A stretch of 64,000 bases of DNA from Paenibacillus senegalimassiliensis (GTDB lineage Bacteria; Bacillota; Bacilli; Paenibacillales; Paenibacillaceae): positions 1,860,001-1,924,000 of the forward strand of contig NZ_LN909046.1 of the NCBI RefSeq assembly GCF_001486585.1, given 5' to 3'. Position 1 is the first letter of the stretch. Every line of letters starts with the position of its first letter. The notes beneath the pieces are model-generated. The model was not told the origin of the DNA and did no database searches. It was given only the letters and a program-made list of their open reading frames with translations. Positions 53,515 through 62,983 of the stretch are shown here, in pieces. Position numbers and translations under genes: made by a program.

Positions 53515-54402
53515 CTATTTCGTAGCCGTAAATTTCTTGAACATCATGCGTCCAAGCCAGCGTGCCAGCAAGTTGAACAGCAGTACGGTGATGATCAGAA
53601 CGGCCGAAGCGCCGGCAGCAATTTCCGGAGCGTCCGGAGCCAGCCCCTCAGAATTGATCTTCCAAATATGCACGGCCAGCGTCTCTGCCGGACGGAACGG
53701 ATTAAGCGGTGACGTCGGGCTGAACGGGTTCCAGTTTCCGAAGTCAAGCCTTGGGCTACTCATACCCGCTGTGAACAACAGGGCGGCTGCTTCGCCGAAT
53801 ACACGGCCCGCTGCCAGAATCGTTCCCGTCAGGATGATCGGCATAGCAATTGGAAGCATAATTGAGTTGATCGTCTTCCACTTCGAGAGGCCAAGCGCCA
53901 GACTTGCTTCCTTCTGGGCCTGCGGCACACTGGCCAGCCCCTGTTCTGTAATCCGAACCATCAACGGTAGATTAAATACGGTCAATGCCAAGGCACCAGA
54001 GAACAAGGAGAAGCCAAATCCAAATAAGTTAACGATGACGAGCAAACCGAACAAGCCCACGACAATGGATGGGAAGGAGGACAACACTTCGACGATTAAT
54101 CGAATAAAGTCTGTTACTCTGCCCGGCTTGGCGTATTCACTCATATAAATTCCTGCGCCTAATCCAAGCGGAATGGTGATAATCAACGTAAGAACCAGCA
54201 GGAATAAGGAGTTAAATAATTGCGGACCAATCCCGCCGCCAGCCTTGATGGTTTGTGGCGGAGAAGTCAGGAACTCAAAGCTGATATGACCCAGTCCCCG
54301 GTACAGGATAAATCCGAGCAAGCCTGCCATAACGAGTACAATCACACTGGCTAACAGGACGATAACGGTCGTTGCGATTTTGTCTACTGTTCTTGCACTC
54401 AT
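53515..54402 (-). CDS. pstA: Phosphate ABC transporter permease PstA
   Basis: 295-residue permease with six membrane segments. The PstA motif GLGAGIYMSEYAKPGR and the EAA-type loop (EASLALGLSKWKTINSIMLP) that contacts PstB are present. Its start overlaps the pstC stop by 4 bp, showing translational coupling. Confidence 0.95.
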   Translation of the reverse strand: MSARTVDKIATTVIVLLASVIVLVMAGLLGFILYRGLGHISFEFLTSPPQTIKAGGGIGPQLFNSLFLLVLTLIITIPLGLGAGIYMSEYAKPGRVTDFIRLIVEVLSSFPSIVVGLFGLLVIVNLFGFGFSLFSGALALTVFNLPLMVRITEQGLASVPQAQKEASLALGLSKWKTINSIMLPIAMPIILTGTILAAGRVFGEAAALLFTAGMSSPRLDFGNWNPFSPTSPLNPFRPAETLAVHIWKINSEGLAPDAPEIAAGASAVLIITVLLFNLLARWLGRMMFKKFTATK

Positions 54403-55301
54403 GACTTCGCTCTCCTTTCAAGCCAACGGACGACAAAGACAAAGACAAATGTCATCATCATCAGAATCAACGCTAGTGTCCAGAGCACATTATTAGGCGT
54501 GGTGCCCATAACCGTGTTCCCCATGCTCAGCGTAATAACACTGGTCAGCGTCGAAGTGGATTCGAAGAGTGAGCTAGGAATGTGCGGAGCGTTACCGATG
54601 ACCATCTGTACCGCAAGGGCCTCGCCAAATGCGCGGGCCATGCCTAGCACAACGCCAGTCATCAATGCCGGCAAGGTTGTAGGAATTACTGTACGAGATA
54701 AAGTTTGCCAACGGGTGGCTCCCAAAGCGTAAGAGCCTTCTTTCAAACCGGGAGGCAATGCGGCAAGCGCATCCGTCGCGATCGATGTAATGGTCGGCAG
54801 AATCATGATTGACAATACAGTTGCCCCGGCCATGATACCCAAACCTTGTCCCGGGAAGATATCCCGGTAAAAAGGAACGATTACACTGAGGCCAACAAAG
54901 CCGTAAACAACCGAAGGAATACCTGCTAACAGTTCAATTACCGGTTGCAAATATTTCTTACCGAATTTCGGCATAATTTCAACCATGAACAAGGCTGCGC
55001 AAATGCCTAGCGGAGCAGCAATCAAGGCTGCAAGCAAGGAAGTGCTAAAGGAACCGATGATAAACGGCAAAGCCCCATAAATCGGCGGCTCTCCCCCCGG
55101 TTTCCAATTCGCGCTCCCAAAAATTTCACCAAATGCGATCCCGTCTTGAAAAAAGGTGCTTAACCCTTTGGTTGCGACAAAATAAACCATCGAGAAGATT
55201 GTCACAACCAGAAATACGATACATAATGAAGCGTATATTTTACCGGTCCATTCCTCTATGATATGCGGCTGTACTTTTTTTCTTCCGCCGGACTGAGCCA
55301 T
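54399..55301 (-). CDS. pstC: Phosphate ABC transporter permease PstC
   Basis: 300-residue permease with six membrane segments and the coupling loop GSYALGATRWQTLSRTVIP. The N-terminal basic stretch (GGRKKVQPHIIEEW) precedes the first helix. AGGGAGAGG precedes the ATG. It is separated from pstS by an 83-bp gap with a hairpin. Confidence 0.95.
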   Translation of the reverse strand: MAQSGGRKKVQPHIIEEWTGKIYASLCIVFLVVTIFSMVYFVATKGLSTFFQDGIAFGEIFGSANWKPGGEPPIYGALPFIIGSFSTSLLAALIAAPLGICAALFMVEIMPKFGKKYLQPVIELLAGIPSVVYGFVGLSVIVPFYRDIFPGQGLGIMAGATVLSIMILPTITSIATDALAALPPGLKEGSYALGATRWQTLSRTVIPTTLPALMTGVVLGMARAFGEALAVQMVIGNAPHIPSSLFESTSTLTSVITLSMGNTVMGTTPNNVLWTLALILMMMTFVFVFVVRWLERRAKS

Positions 55302-55328
55302 GAAACCTCTCCCTTTGCAGCAGCACAG

Positions 55329-55354
55329 AAAGAGGCAGAATGGTCCGCCTCTTA
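55329..55354 (-). promoter_or_regulatory. Hairpin between pstS and pstC
   Basis: AAGAGGC pairs with GCCTCTT around a 10-base loop, with a short T-rich tail. It probably reduces read-through or protects the pstS 3' end, so that the binding protein is made in excess over the permease. Confidence 0.6.
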
Positions 55355-55384
55355 TCCTGCTAATATGATGTTTATCGCGTAATT

Positions 55385-56338
55385 TTACTTCGTAATGTTG
55401 CCGTCCACATCACGTTGAACTTGCATTTTGCTAGCTGGAATGTAGCCGAGTTCTACTACATCGTTGTCTTGTACTTCAGGGGAGATCATGAACTCCAGGA
55501 ATGCCTTAGCTACTTCGTTCGGCTCACCCTTCGTGTACATATGCTGGTAAGCCCATACTGGATAGCTACCATTGGTTACATTCTCTTCGTTGGCTTCTAC
55601 GCCTTCGTATTTGACAACCTTAACGCTATCGTCCAAGTAGGACAAAGCAAGGTATCCAATAGCTCCTGGTGTTTCGCCAACGAGCTTCTTAACTGTACCG
55701 GATGAATCCTCTTGGATCGAACCAGGAAGGTCTTCTGTCTTAGTACCCAATGCGTATTTCTCAAATGTAGCGCGAGTACCGGAGCTAGAAGGACGGTTGA
55801 TGATTTGGATCGCTTGATCCGGGCCACCAAGATCTTTCCAGTTCGTTACTTTACCCGTGAAGATTTGTACCAATTGATCTTTAGTCAGGTCGTCAACCGT
55901 GATGTCCGGGTTGATAACAGCAGCCATAGCTACAACGGCAACTTGATGGTCAACCAGTTCAGCCGCAGCAGCTTCATCGAGCTTCTCTTCAGCAAATACG
56001 TCGGAGTTACCGATATCAGCTTGTCCGCCAGATACTTGCGTCAAGCCAGTACCGCTACCGCCGCCTTGGACTTGTATAGAAACGTTAGGGTTTGCATCCA
56101 TAAATTTCTTTGAAGCTTCATCTACCAATGGTTGAAGGGCCGAAGAGCCTACTGCCAGAAGAGATCCCGACAGATCAGATGATGTCTGTTCTTCACCGCC
56201 TGCGTTGTTTGGCGCAGCTTCATTCGTGGATCCGCCGTTTGATCCGGAAGTGTTGTTTGGTGCTGCAGTGTTTTGACCACATGCGGCCAGTGTCAAGCTC
56301 AGTACCAAAGTCAAAACCAAAAGCATACTCTTTTTCAT
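55385..56338 (-). CDS. pstS: Phosphate-binding lipoprotein PstS
   Basis: 317-residue substrate-binding protein of the Pst importer. Signal peptide MKKSMLLVLTLVLSLTLAAC carries the lipobox LAAC. A low-complexity Asn/Gly/Ser linker (about 22-50) follows, then the phosphate-binding domain (LLAVGSSALQPLVDEASKKF, GGGSGTGLTQVSGGQADIGNSD, RPSSSGTRATFEKYAL). ATG 56338 is chosen over an upstream frame because it begins the signal peptide. PhoP control is predicted from the direct repeats upstream. Confidence 0.95.
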   Translation of the reverse strand: MKKSMLLVLTLVLSLTLAACGQNTAAPNNTSGSNGGSTNEAAPNNAGGEEQTSSDLSGSLLAVGSSALQPLVDEASKKFMDANPNVSIQVQGGGSGTGLTQVSGGQADIGNSDVFAEEKLDEAAAAELVDHQVAVVAMAAVINPDITVDDLTKDQLVQIFTGKVTNWKDLGGPDQAIQIINRPSSSGTRATFEKYALGTKTEDLPGSIQEDSSGTVKKLVGETPGAIGYLALSYLDDSVKVVKYEGVEANEENVTNGSYPVWAYQHMYTKGEPNEVAKAFLEFMISPEVQDNDVVELGYIPASKMQVQRDVDGNITK

Positions 56339-56411
56339 TGTCTTAGGTATCCCCCTTATTTGTTTTACAACTTGATTATAGGGATCAAAGATCAATCCCG
56401 TGTTTTCGTTT

Positions 56412-56428
56412 TGTAAACTTTGTGTAAA
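56412..56428 (-). promoter_or_regulatory. Pho box of pstS
   Basis: Two direct TTTACA repeats (minus strand: TTTACA-N5-TTTACA) 11 bp apart match the PhoP-binding TT(A/T)ACA-N5 pattern. They lie about 32 bp upstream of a -10 TATAAT (56380-56375); no good -35 is present, as in activator-dependent promoters. Confidence 0.8.
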
Positions 56429-56469
56429 ATGATAAACAGATTTATATCATGTAACTTTCGCATTATCGC

Positions 56470-56511
56470 AAAAAAATAAACACTCCTTCGCATTTTCGCG
56501 AGAAGTGTTTA
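56470..56511 (-). terminator. Terminator of nrdR
   Basis: AAACACT/AGTGTTT with an inner CTTCGC-type stem, followed by ATTTTTTT on the minus strand. It separates nrdR from the pstS promoter. Confidence 0.8.
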
Positions 56512-56547
56512 CAGTTTGCTTCTATAACTACGGACAGATACGTTGTA

Positions 56548-57015
56548 CTAATTATCCGTCTCCGTGTTTTTGGACAATAACCCCTTAAGTTCCTTCATAA
56601 ACATGTTGATGTCTTTAAATTGCCGATATACTGAAGCAAAGCGGACATAAGCCACCTCGTCCACAGGGTATAGCTGTTCCATGACGAACTCACCAATCTC
56701 CCGGCTCTCCACCTCAGCATTGGCAGAATGCATTGAGCGCTCCACCTCGGATACGATGGATTCTAATTGCTCTACCGACACAGGACGCTTCTCACAAGCA
56801 CGGATTAAACCACGCAACATCTTCTCCCTGCTGAATTCCTCACGACTGCCATCCTTCTTGATGACGATCAAGGGCATCTCCTCGACCATTTCAAAGGTGG
56901 TAAAGCGGCGGCTACATTTCTCACATTCCCGACGGCGGCGAATGGAACGGTTCTCATTAGCGGGTCTTGAATCAAGAACCTTCGTGCCAAAATAGTCGCA
57001 ATACGGACATCTCAA
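56548..57015 (-). CDS. nrdR: Transcriptional repressor NrdR
   Basis: 155-residue repressor of ribonucleotide reductase genes. It has an N-terminal zinc ribbon (CPYC at about 3-6 and CEKC at about 31-34) and an ATP-cone (from about 48, [19 protein letters not shown]). The start is TTG 57015, nine bases behind AGGAGG, giving the usual MRCPYC N-terminus; the longer frame is not credible. No NrdR box was found in this window, so its targets lie elsewhere. Confidence 0.94.
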   Translation of the reverse strand: MRCPYCDYFGTKVLDSRPANENRSIRRRRECEKCSRRFTTFEMVEEMPLIVIKKDGSREEFSREKMLRGLIRACEKRPVSVEQLESIVSEVERSMHSANAEVESREIGEFVMEQLYPVDEVAYVRFASVYRQFKDINMFMKELKGLLSKNTETDN

Positions 57016-57151
57016 GCTACCCTTCCTCCTTTCAAAATGCAATGCTCACACCTATTATAAAATAATACCAATAAATTACTGCACAATTTCGTAATGAAGT
57101 TGATAGTCCAGGCACATAATACTGTTACCAACCGCAAGGAGGTGAACAATC

Positions 57152-57370
57152 GTGGCCCAAAACAACTCTTCGAACAATCTGGTGGTTAAACAAGCTTCCG
57201 GAGCGTTGGATCAAATGAAATATGAAATCGCTCAGGAACTGGGCATCTCCTTCCCACAAGACGGATATGCCGGCAACCTGACTTCTTACGAAAACGGTTC
57301 GATCGGTGGTTACATTACGAAACGTCTGGTAACTATCGCCGAACAACAACTGGCAGGTCAATACAAATAA
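57152..57370 (+). CDS. Alpha/beta-type small acid-soluble spore protein
   Basis: 72-residue DNA-binding spore protein that protects spore DNA. It has the two SASP motifs: KYEIAQELGI, the germination-protease cleavage region (about 23-32), and GGYITKRLVTIAEQQL (about 52-67). The start is GTG 57152 behind AGGAGGTGA. Sigma-G control is expected from the family. A terminator follows. Confidence 0.95.
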   Translation: MAQNNSSNNLVVKQASGALDQMKYEIAQELGISFPQDGYAGNLTSYENGSIGGYITKRLVTIAEQQLAGQYK

Positions 57371-57384
57371 TGCCGGTATGGGAA

Positions 57385-57424
57385 GAGCATCGATAGCGTT
57401 CATTCGCTGTTGATGCTTTTTTCT
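57385..57424 (+). terminator. Terminator of the SASP gene
   Basis: Imperfect stem AGAGCATCGATAGCG/CGCTGTTGATGCT followed by TTTTTT. Confidence 0.8.
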
Positions 57425-57437
57425 TATTCATGAAGTC

Positions 57438-58001
57438 TTAGAAATCGTCGTAGATATCAGAATACTGTTTGTAATAATGAGTAACCCGCTGCACGTAGTG
57501 CCTCGTCTCACCAAACGGAATATCCTTTGACGTCTCCAGCCGGCCATCCCATCTTCCGCTCTTCAGCCAGTTCTTCACATTGGTTGGTCCCGCATTGTAG
57601 GCTGCAATCATAGCAATCTGATTGCCCTCAAACTGATCAGACAGCGATCTCAAGTACCAACTGCCTATAGCTATGTTCGTCTCTGTCTCATTGCGTATTT
57701 CCTCCAGTGAAGCTTCCGGGAGCTTGGCCATTTCAATGACCCAGTTCGCCGTATCCGGCATGATTTGCATAATACCCAGCGCACCCTTCCGCGACTCGGC
57801 TCCCGGCTTATAGTTGCTCTCCACCTTGATGATAGCCGCCACAATGAAAGGGTCGAGCTCGTTCACCTGGGCATGTTGGCGAATTTCGCTCTTATAATAA
57901 ATCGGGTAAAACAGCGACAACCACGTAGAATTAAAAAACAGCAGAATGGTAAACCCGAGAAACAATAAAAGCAGCACCCTTTTCTTGCGAAGCCAACTCA
58001 T
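57438..58001 (-). CDS. Lytic transglycosylase (SLT domain)
   Basis: 187-residue membrane-anchored murein transglycosylase. One N-terminal helix (about 9-30) precedes an SLT/goose-lysozyme-like domain with catalytic Glu in IKVESNYKPGAESRKGALGIMQ (about 57-79) and AAYNAGPTNVKNWL. It cuts peptidoglycan, perhaps for division or spore development. Its start overlaps coaE by 4 bp (ATGA). Confidence 0.92.
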   Translation of the reverse strand: MSWLRKKRVLLLLFLGFTILLFFNSTWLSLFYPIYYKSEIRQHAQVNELDPFIVAAIIKVESNYKPGAESRKGALGIMQIMPDTANWVIEMAKLPEASLEEIRNETETNIAIGSWYLRSLSDQFEGNQIAMIAAYNAGPTNVKNWLKSGRWDGRLETSKDIPFGETRHYVQRVTHYYKQYSDIYDDF

Positions 58002-58594
58002 ATTTCAACCTTGTCCCGCCAAAAACGCTCAATCTGCTGCTCTGTTTCTGCTAACCCTTGACTATTATCAATCAAAATATGCGCCCTCTCCTTCTTCAAT
58101 TCGATATCCATCTGGGCGTTCAACCTTTGCTCGGCTTGCCATTCTGTCAGCCCATCTCTAGACATTAATCGAGACTTCTGTACTTCTCTGGGTACATACA
58201 CGACCATAATTTCTTCATATAAAGACTCCAGCCCCGATTCGTACAGTAGCGGTATATCGGCAACAACCAGTTGTCTTGGATCGGCAGCTTCGCATTCCGA
58301 TATCCGCCTCTTCATCTCGGCCCGAATGGCAGGATGAGTCAAGCCCTCCAGCGCTTTCCGTTCTTCTGGCTGTGAGAAAATAATCTCCCCCAGCTTCTTC
58401 CGGTGGAGTGTACCGTCCGGTTGCAGAATAGCTTGTCCGAACCGTTCAGCCACAGCAGCCAGCACCGGATGCCCGGGCTCCATAACTTCTCTGGCGATGA
58501 CATCAGCATCAATGATTACCGCGCCTCGCTGGGCCAGCATTCGGGACACCGTGCTTTTACCGGTAGCGATTCCTCCGGTCAATCCAATATTCAT
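57998..58594 (-). CDS. coaE: Dephospho-CoA kinase
   Basis: 198-residue kinase for the last step of coenzyme A synthesis. It has the P-loop GLTGGIATGKST (about 4-15), DADVIAREV and the lid region QKSRLMSRDGL. The position between mutM and a transglycosylase gene in the polA cluster is a common arrangement in Bacillota. Translationally coupled to the transglycosylase gene. Confidence 0.95.
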   Translation of the reverse strand: MNIGLTGGIATGKSTVSRMLAQRGAVIIDADVIAREVMEPGHPVLAAVAERFGQAILQPDGTLHRKKLGEIIFSQPEERKALEGLTHPAIRAEMKRRISECEAADPRQLVVADIPLLYESGLESLYEEIMVVYVPREVQKSRLMSRDGLTEWQAEQRLNAQMDIELKKERAHILIDNSQGLAETEQQIERFWRDKVEI

Positions 58595-58619
58595 CCCGGA
58601 TTACACCTCACACTTTGTA

Positions 58620-59462
58620 TTAGCTTGTCAGAGAAGCGAGGGTCTGGCATGCCGGACAATAATGAGTTCCCCGGCCTCCGACCACCGATTTCTCCACCGG
58701 ATGACCACAGCGCCGGCATTCCTCTCCCTTTCGTCCATAAATTTGCAGGGAATGCTGGAACATGCCCATCTCCCCTTGTCCATTGACATAGGACTTGATG
58801 GACGAGCCACCAGCCGCTACCGCTTCTTCCAGTGTGGACACAATAGCCGCATGGAGAACCTCCAGTTCTTCAGGGGTGAGCCCACTGGCTGGCCGCTCGG
58901 GATGAATCTTCGCCCGAAACAAGGCTTCGTCTACATAAATATTACCCAAACCAACGATATATTCTTGATTAAGTAGTGCAGGCTTGATCTTGGTAGTTCG
59001 CCGGGAGATAACTTGGCTAAATGCTTCTAAAGTGAAATCTCCGTCTAGCGGCTCCAGGCCAAGCTTGGACAGGGGCTTCTCCTTCAGCTCTTCTCCGCCC
59101 GCAAACAGATGCATGGTTCCAAATTGGCGGACATCCTTATAGCGAAGCTGAGTCCCATCCGTGAAGGTGAAGATAACATGAGTATGCTTCTCCACCTGTT
59201 CATCGGCCGGATACACGCCATAACGGCCCTCCATCCGCAGATGGGAGACAAGCACCACGCCATCCATAATAATGCGTAGGAACTTGCCTCTCCGTCCAAT
59301 CTCCGTAATGGTATGTCCGGTCAACTCGGTTTCGAAGCGCCGGATATCATCCGGACGCTGAATAATTCGCGGCAGCAATACCTGCACGGCTTCTATGGTT
59401 TTGCCGACCACTAACTGGGTCAGCGTTCTTCTGACTGTCTCGACTTCCGGCAATTCCGGCAT
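58620..59462 (-). CDS. mutM: Formamidopyrimidine-DNA glycosylase
   Basis: 280-residue base-excision enzyme removing 8-oxoguanine and related lesions. The catalytic N-terminal Pro and Glu are in MPELPEVETVRRTL, the central Lys near residue 57, the H2TH region, and the C-terminal zinc finger CRRCGHP...CPACQ (about 244-270). It sits directly downstream of polA and 25 bp upstream of coaE, matching the Bacillus polA-mutM order. Confidence 0.96.
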   Translation of the reverse strand: MPELPEVETVRRTLTQLVVGKTIEAVQVLLPRIIQRPDDIRRFETELTGHTITEIGRRGKFLRIIMDGVVLVSHLRMEGRYGVYPADEQVEKHTHVIFTFTDGTQLRYKDVRQFGTMHLFAGGEELKEKPLSKLGLEPLDGDFTLEAFSQVISRRTTKIKPALLNQEYIVGLGNIYVDEALFRAKIHPERPASGLTPEELEVLHAAIVSTLEEAVAAGGSSIKSYVNGQGEMGMFQHSLQIYGRKGEECRRCGHPVEKSVVGGRGTHYCPACQTLASLTS

Positions 59463-59505
59463 GGTTTGACACCTCTAATACTGTAATATTTATTGAAAGG
59501 AAAAT

Positions 59506-62163
59506 TTACTTGGCTTCGTACCAATTCAAGCCACAGGATACCTCAGCTTTGAGCGGGACGGATAGCGGCAAGGCTTTCTCCATCGTTTCCGGTACAAGTT
59601 GCTTCATTAAATCCAATTCCTCCGGTGGCACTTCAAATACCAATTCATCATGCACCTGAAGCAACATACGGCTCTTCAGGTTGTGCTTGCGCATCGTCTC
59701 GTCCATACGTACCATGGCCAGCTTGATGATATCAGCCGCACTACCCTGAATCGGCGTGTTCATCGCCGTACGTTCAGCGAAGGAACGCAGGTTAAAATTG
59801 GAGGCGTTAATCTCTGGCAAATAACGGCGGCGCTCCAGCAGCGTCTTGACGTATCCATCCCGTTTGGCTTCCTTCACGATCTCGTCCATATAGCGACGAA
59901 CCCCCTGGAAAGCATCAAAATACTGACCAATAAAGCGTGCAGCTTCCTTACGGGTAATGTTCAAATTCTGTGATAACCCATAATCACTAATGCCATACAC
60001 AATACCGAAGTTAACTGCCTTAGCGGAGCGACGCATGTTGCTATCGACCTCATCCGGACCTACCCCGAAGACGTCCATGGCTGTCTTCGTATGAATGTCC
60101 ATATCATGCAAGAACGCTTCCCTTAAACCCTCATCCCCTGAAATATGGGCGAGCACCCGCAGCTCAATTTGTGAATAGTCTGCTGCCAGAATGGACCAGC
60201 CTGACTCAGAAGGGACAAATACCTTGCGAATTTTACGGCCTTCTTCCAATCGAATCGGAATATTCTGCAGGTTAGGGAATTGGCTGCTTAAGCGACCGGT
60301 CGCGGCAATTGTCTGCCGGAAATAGGTATGCACCTTACCCGTCTTCGTCGAAATCTCCTTCAATAACCCCTCCACATAGGTGGACTGGAGCTTAGCCAGT
60401 TGGCGATATTCCAAAATAAATTGAACGATCTCATGATAAGGGGCAAGTTTGTCCAACACCTCGGCATCGGTCGAATACCCCGTTTTGGTCTTTTTGACTA
60501 CTGGCAGACCCAGCTTATCAAACAGGATTTCACCCAGCTGCTTGGTCGAATTGATGTTGAATTCCAGTCCCGCAATGTCATAAATTCGAGCAACGAGCTT
60601 GCCAATCTGCGCTTCAAATTCAACACCAAGCTCTTTGAGATCATCCCGATTGACAGCCACACCTTGCTTCTCCATATCGGCTAATATCCGGGATAACGGC
60701 ATTTCCATTTCATAGAATAGCCGATGCATCTCATTCTTCTCAAGCTCTTCTCGTTGAAGCGGCAAGATTCGCAGCAGCGCATCCCCTTTGCGGGCTAAAT
60801 GCCTGCTGAGTTCTTCCGTATCCGGCACCTTGAATTTTGCTCCCTTGCCATAGATCTCATCATCGGCAGGCACCGTGGGCAAGCGGTATTTGGTAGCCAA
60901 ACCATTAATCGTCTGATCGTTCTCCGTCGGATCAAGCAGATAAGCAGCAAGTTGGATATCATGCTCAGCGCCGCCGAAGGCAATGCCTTGCCAGAACAAT
61001 ACAAGATCTGCCCGGTGTAGATCGTATCCACGTTTGGGAATTTCTTCGTCCGCCAGCCAGGTCAGCACTTCCTTAGCTCCCTCAAGCTTAAGCACGTCAA
61101 ATGACAAGAAATATTGTTGATCCGCAGTAGACAATACGATTCCCATTAACTCGGCGTGATGTGGATTCTCTCCATGGGATTCCACAATCATCCCCTCAAC
61201 GTTCGGCAGGTTGACAATAAGCTCCGATAGGTTAGCTTCGTCTACCATGATCACGGAAATATCCGCCAGTTCCTGTGCCGTACCCTCCATCTCTCCCGCA
61301 CCGGCTGCAAAGGACAACCGATCCATCAGAGATTTGAATTCCAGCTTACGCAACAAGGGGACAGCCTTTTCTTCGGTAATCCCGGCAAAGATCATATCGT
61401 CCCACGAACGTTCAACGGGAACCTCACGGAAGATCGTCGCGAGTTGCTTACTCAGGCGCGCGTCTTCGGCATGATTGACCAGATTTTCCTTCATCTTGCC
61501 CTTGAGTTCATCCAGATGGGACAACACTTCCTCGACGGAGCCATATTGATGCAGCAGCTTAAGTGCTGTCTTCTCTCCAATTCCAGGTACGCCAGGAATA
61601 TTATCCGAAGTATCTCCCATCAAGCCCTTCAGGTCGATAATTTGCAGCGGCTTAAGCTGGTAACGATCTTCAATTTCCTTAGGACCGTAAGGTTCAATCT
61701 CACTAACCCCCTTACGGGTAAGGGCAACCTTGACCTTGTCGCTCACGACTTGCAGCATATCCTTATCCCCGGTGACAACCAGTACATCATATCCGGCTTC
61801 TTCCCCTTGCTTGCTCAGCGTCCCGATAATATCGTCCGCCTCATAACCGGCTAATTCAAACCAAGAGATCCCAAAGCTCTCCAGCAGTTCGCGCAGCATG
61901 GGAAATTGCTCTGCCAATTCGGGCGGAGTCTTGTCACGTCCACCTTTATAATCCTGATACGACTCATGTCGGAACGTTGCCTTGCCCGCATCAAAAGCGA
62001 CAAGGATATGTGTAGGCTGTTCCTCTTGAATCAGCCGCAGCAGCATGTTAGTAAACCCATATACGGCATTCGTATGCATTCCGCTTGAATTGGTCAGCGG
62101 CGGCATCGCAAAGAACGCCCGATAAATGATGCTGTTGCCATCTATAAGTATCAATTTTTCCAT
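59506..62163 (-). CDS. polA: DNA polymerase I
   Basis: 885-residue family A polymerase for Okazaki fragment maturation and repair. It has an N-terminal 5'-3' exonuclease (about 1-290; LIDGNSIIYRAFFAMPPL, GLMGDTSDNIPGVPGIGEKT), a central degenerate 3'-5' exonuclease-like domain as in Bacillus enzymes, and a polymerase domain with DYSQIELRVLAH, RRSAKAVNFGIVYG and VHDELVFE. ATG 62163 begins MEKLILIDG; upstream codons are excluded. It heads the polA-mutM-coaE run. Confidence 0.96.
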   Translation of the reverse strand: MEKLILIDGNSIIYRAFFAMPPLTNSSGMHTNAVYGFTNMLLRLIQEEQPTHILVAFDAGKATFRHESYQDYKGGRDKTPPELAEQFPMLRELLESFGISWFELAGYEADDIIGTLSKQGEEAGYDVLVVTGDKDMLQVVSDKVKVALTRKGVSEIEPYGPKEIEDRYQLKPLQIIDLKGLMGDTSDNIPGVPGIGEKTALKLLHQYGSVEEVLSHLDELKGKMKENLVNHAEDARLSKQLATIFREVPVERSWDDMIFAGITEEKAVPLLRKLEFKSLMDRLSFAAGAGEMEGTAQELADISVIMVDEANLSELIVNLPNVEGMIVESHGENPHHAELMGIVLSTADQQYFLSFDVLKLEGAKEVLTWLADEEIPKRGYDLHRADLVLFWQGIAFGGAEHDIQLAAYLLDPTENDQTINGLATKYRLPTVPADDEIYGKGAKFKVPDTEELSRHLARKGDALLRILPLQREELEKNEMHRLFYEMEMPLSRILADMEKQGVAVNRDDLKELGVEFEAQIGKLVARIYDIAGLEFNINSTKQLGEILFDKLGLPVVKKTKTGYSTDAEVLDKLAPYHEIVQFILEYRQLAKLQSTYVEGLLKEISTKTGKVHTYFRQTIAATGRLSSQFPNLQNIPIRLEEGRKIRKVFVPSESGWSILAADYSQIELRVLAHISGDEGLREAFLHDMDIHTKTAMDVFGVGPDEVDSNMRRSAKAVNFGIVYGISDYGLSQNLNITRKEAARFIGQYFDAFQGVRRYMDEIVKEAKRDGYVKTLLERRRYLPEINASNFNLRSFAERTAMNTPIQGSAADIIKLAMVRMDETMRKHNLKSRMLLQVHDELVFEVPPEELDLMKQLVPETMEKALPLSVPLKAEVSCGLNWYEAK

Positions 62164-62219
62164 ACGACACCTCGTCCACAAATTTGTACCTTGTCTTATG
62201 ATAACACAAAGCCCCCTGT

Positions 62220-62286
62220 CAAAAACACCGGATACGCTTCAGCACAAAAAACGGCCGCCGCTTGCAGTTTTGCAAGCGGCGGCCGT
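62220..62286 (-). other. GC-rich hairpin between phoU and polA
   Basis: CGGCCGCCGCTTGCA/TGCAAGCGGCGGCCG is a perfect 15-bp stem (around 62252-62285), a strong terminator for phoU on the minus strand with an A-rich loop side (AAAAAAC) giving the T-run. Confidence 0.75.
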
Positions 62287-62305
62287 TATGTAGCCCAAGT
62301 GGTAA

Positions 62306-62965
62306 CTATTGGTTCAAATCAGGACGATGTCCGGTTACCAAGTAAACAGCACACTCTCCAATATTGGTCGCATGATCGGCGATTCGTTCAATATAACGAC
62401 CCACTAAAGTAAGCAACATCGCCTGCTGCAAGGAATCCTTATTGCTGGACATGAACGAGTACAACTCATGAATCATCTGGCTGTACAAATGATCCACCTC
62501 ATCGTCGTCCTTCGCCATCTTATAAGCCAGATCGGTATTCTCATCCAGATAAGATTGTAAGGACTCGCGCAGCATCAGAATAACCAATTCGGTCATCTTG
62601 GGAATATCAATCAGCGGCTTGATCAAGGTTTCGCCTTGCAGGCGCGTGGTCACCTTGGCGATATCAATCGCCAGATCTCCCATACGCTCCAAATCACTGG
62701 AAATCTTGAAAGCCACGATAATTCGGCGCAAATCCTTGGCTACAGGTTGCTGCGTCACAATCAGACGTGAACCGATATCCATTACTTGCTCCTCCAACCG
62801 GTTCAGTTCAATGTCACGGGCCGTAATTTCCTTGGCCTTGGTCGAATCCAGCGTCTGCAAAGCCTCAATGGCCCCCGTCAAAGCTTCCTCGACATGCGTT
62901 CCCATTTGTCTGAGCAAACGGCGAAGTTCTTCCAGATTATCATCAAATTCCTTACGTTGAATCAT
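62306..62965 (-). CDS. phoU: Phosphate regulator PhoU
   Basis: 219-residue all-helical protein with two PhoU domains (about 7-95 and 110-205), each with the metal-binding acidic helix (for example EITARDIELNRLEEQV). It links Pst transport to PhoPR signalling. GAGGTTGC precedes the ATG. It lies 18 bp downstream of the second pstB and is presumably cotranscribed with it. Confidence 0.94.
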   Translation of the reverse strand: MIQRKEFDDNLEELRRLLRQMGTHVEEALTGAIEALQTLDSTKAKEITARDIELNRLEEQVMDIGSRLIVTQQPVAKDLRRIIVAFKISSDLERMGDLAIDIAKVTTRLQGETLIKPLIDIPKMTELVILMLRESLQSYLDENTDLAYKMAKDDDEVDHLYSQMIHELYSFMSSNKDSLQQAMLLTLVGRYIERIADHATNIGECAVYLVTGHRPDLNQ

Positions 62966-62983
62966 ACAACAGCAACCTCCTCG

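Noticed and set aside
56548-57042. Longer nrdR start with eight to nine extra residues
   Set aside because: The extension overlaps the AGGAGG ribosome site itself; the TTG start gives the usual zinc-ribbon N-terminus.
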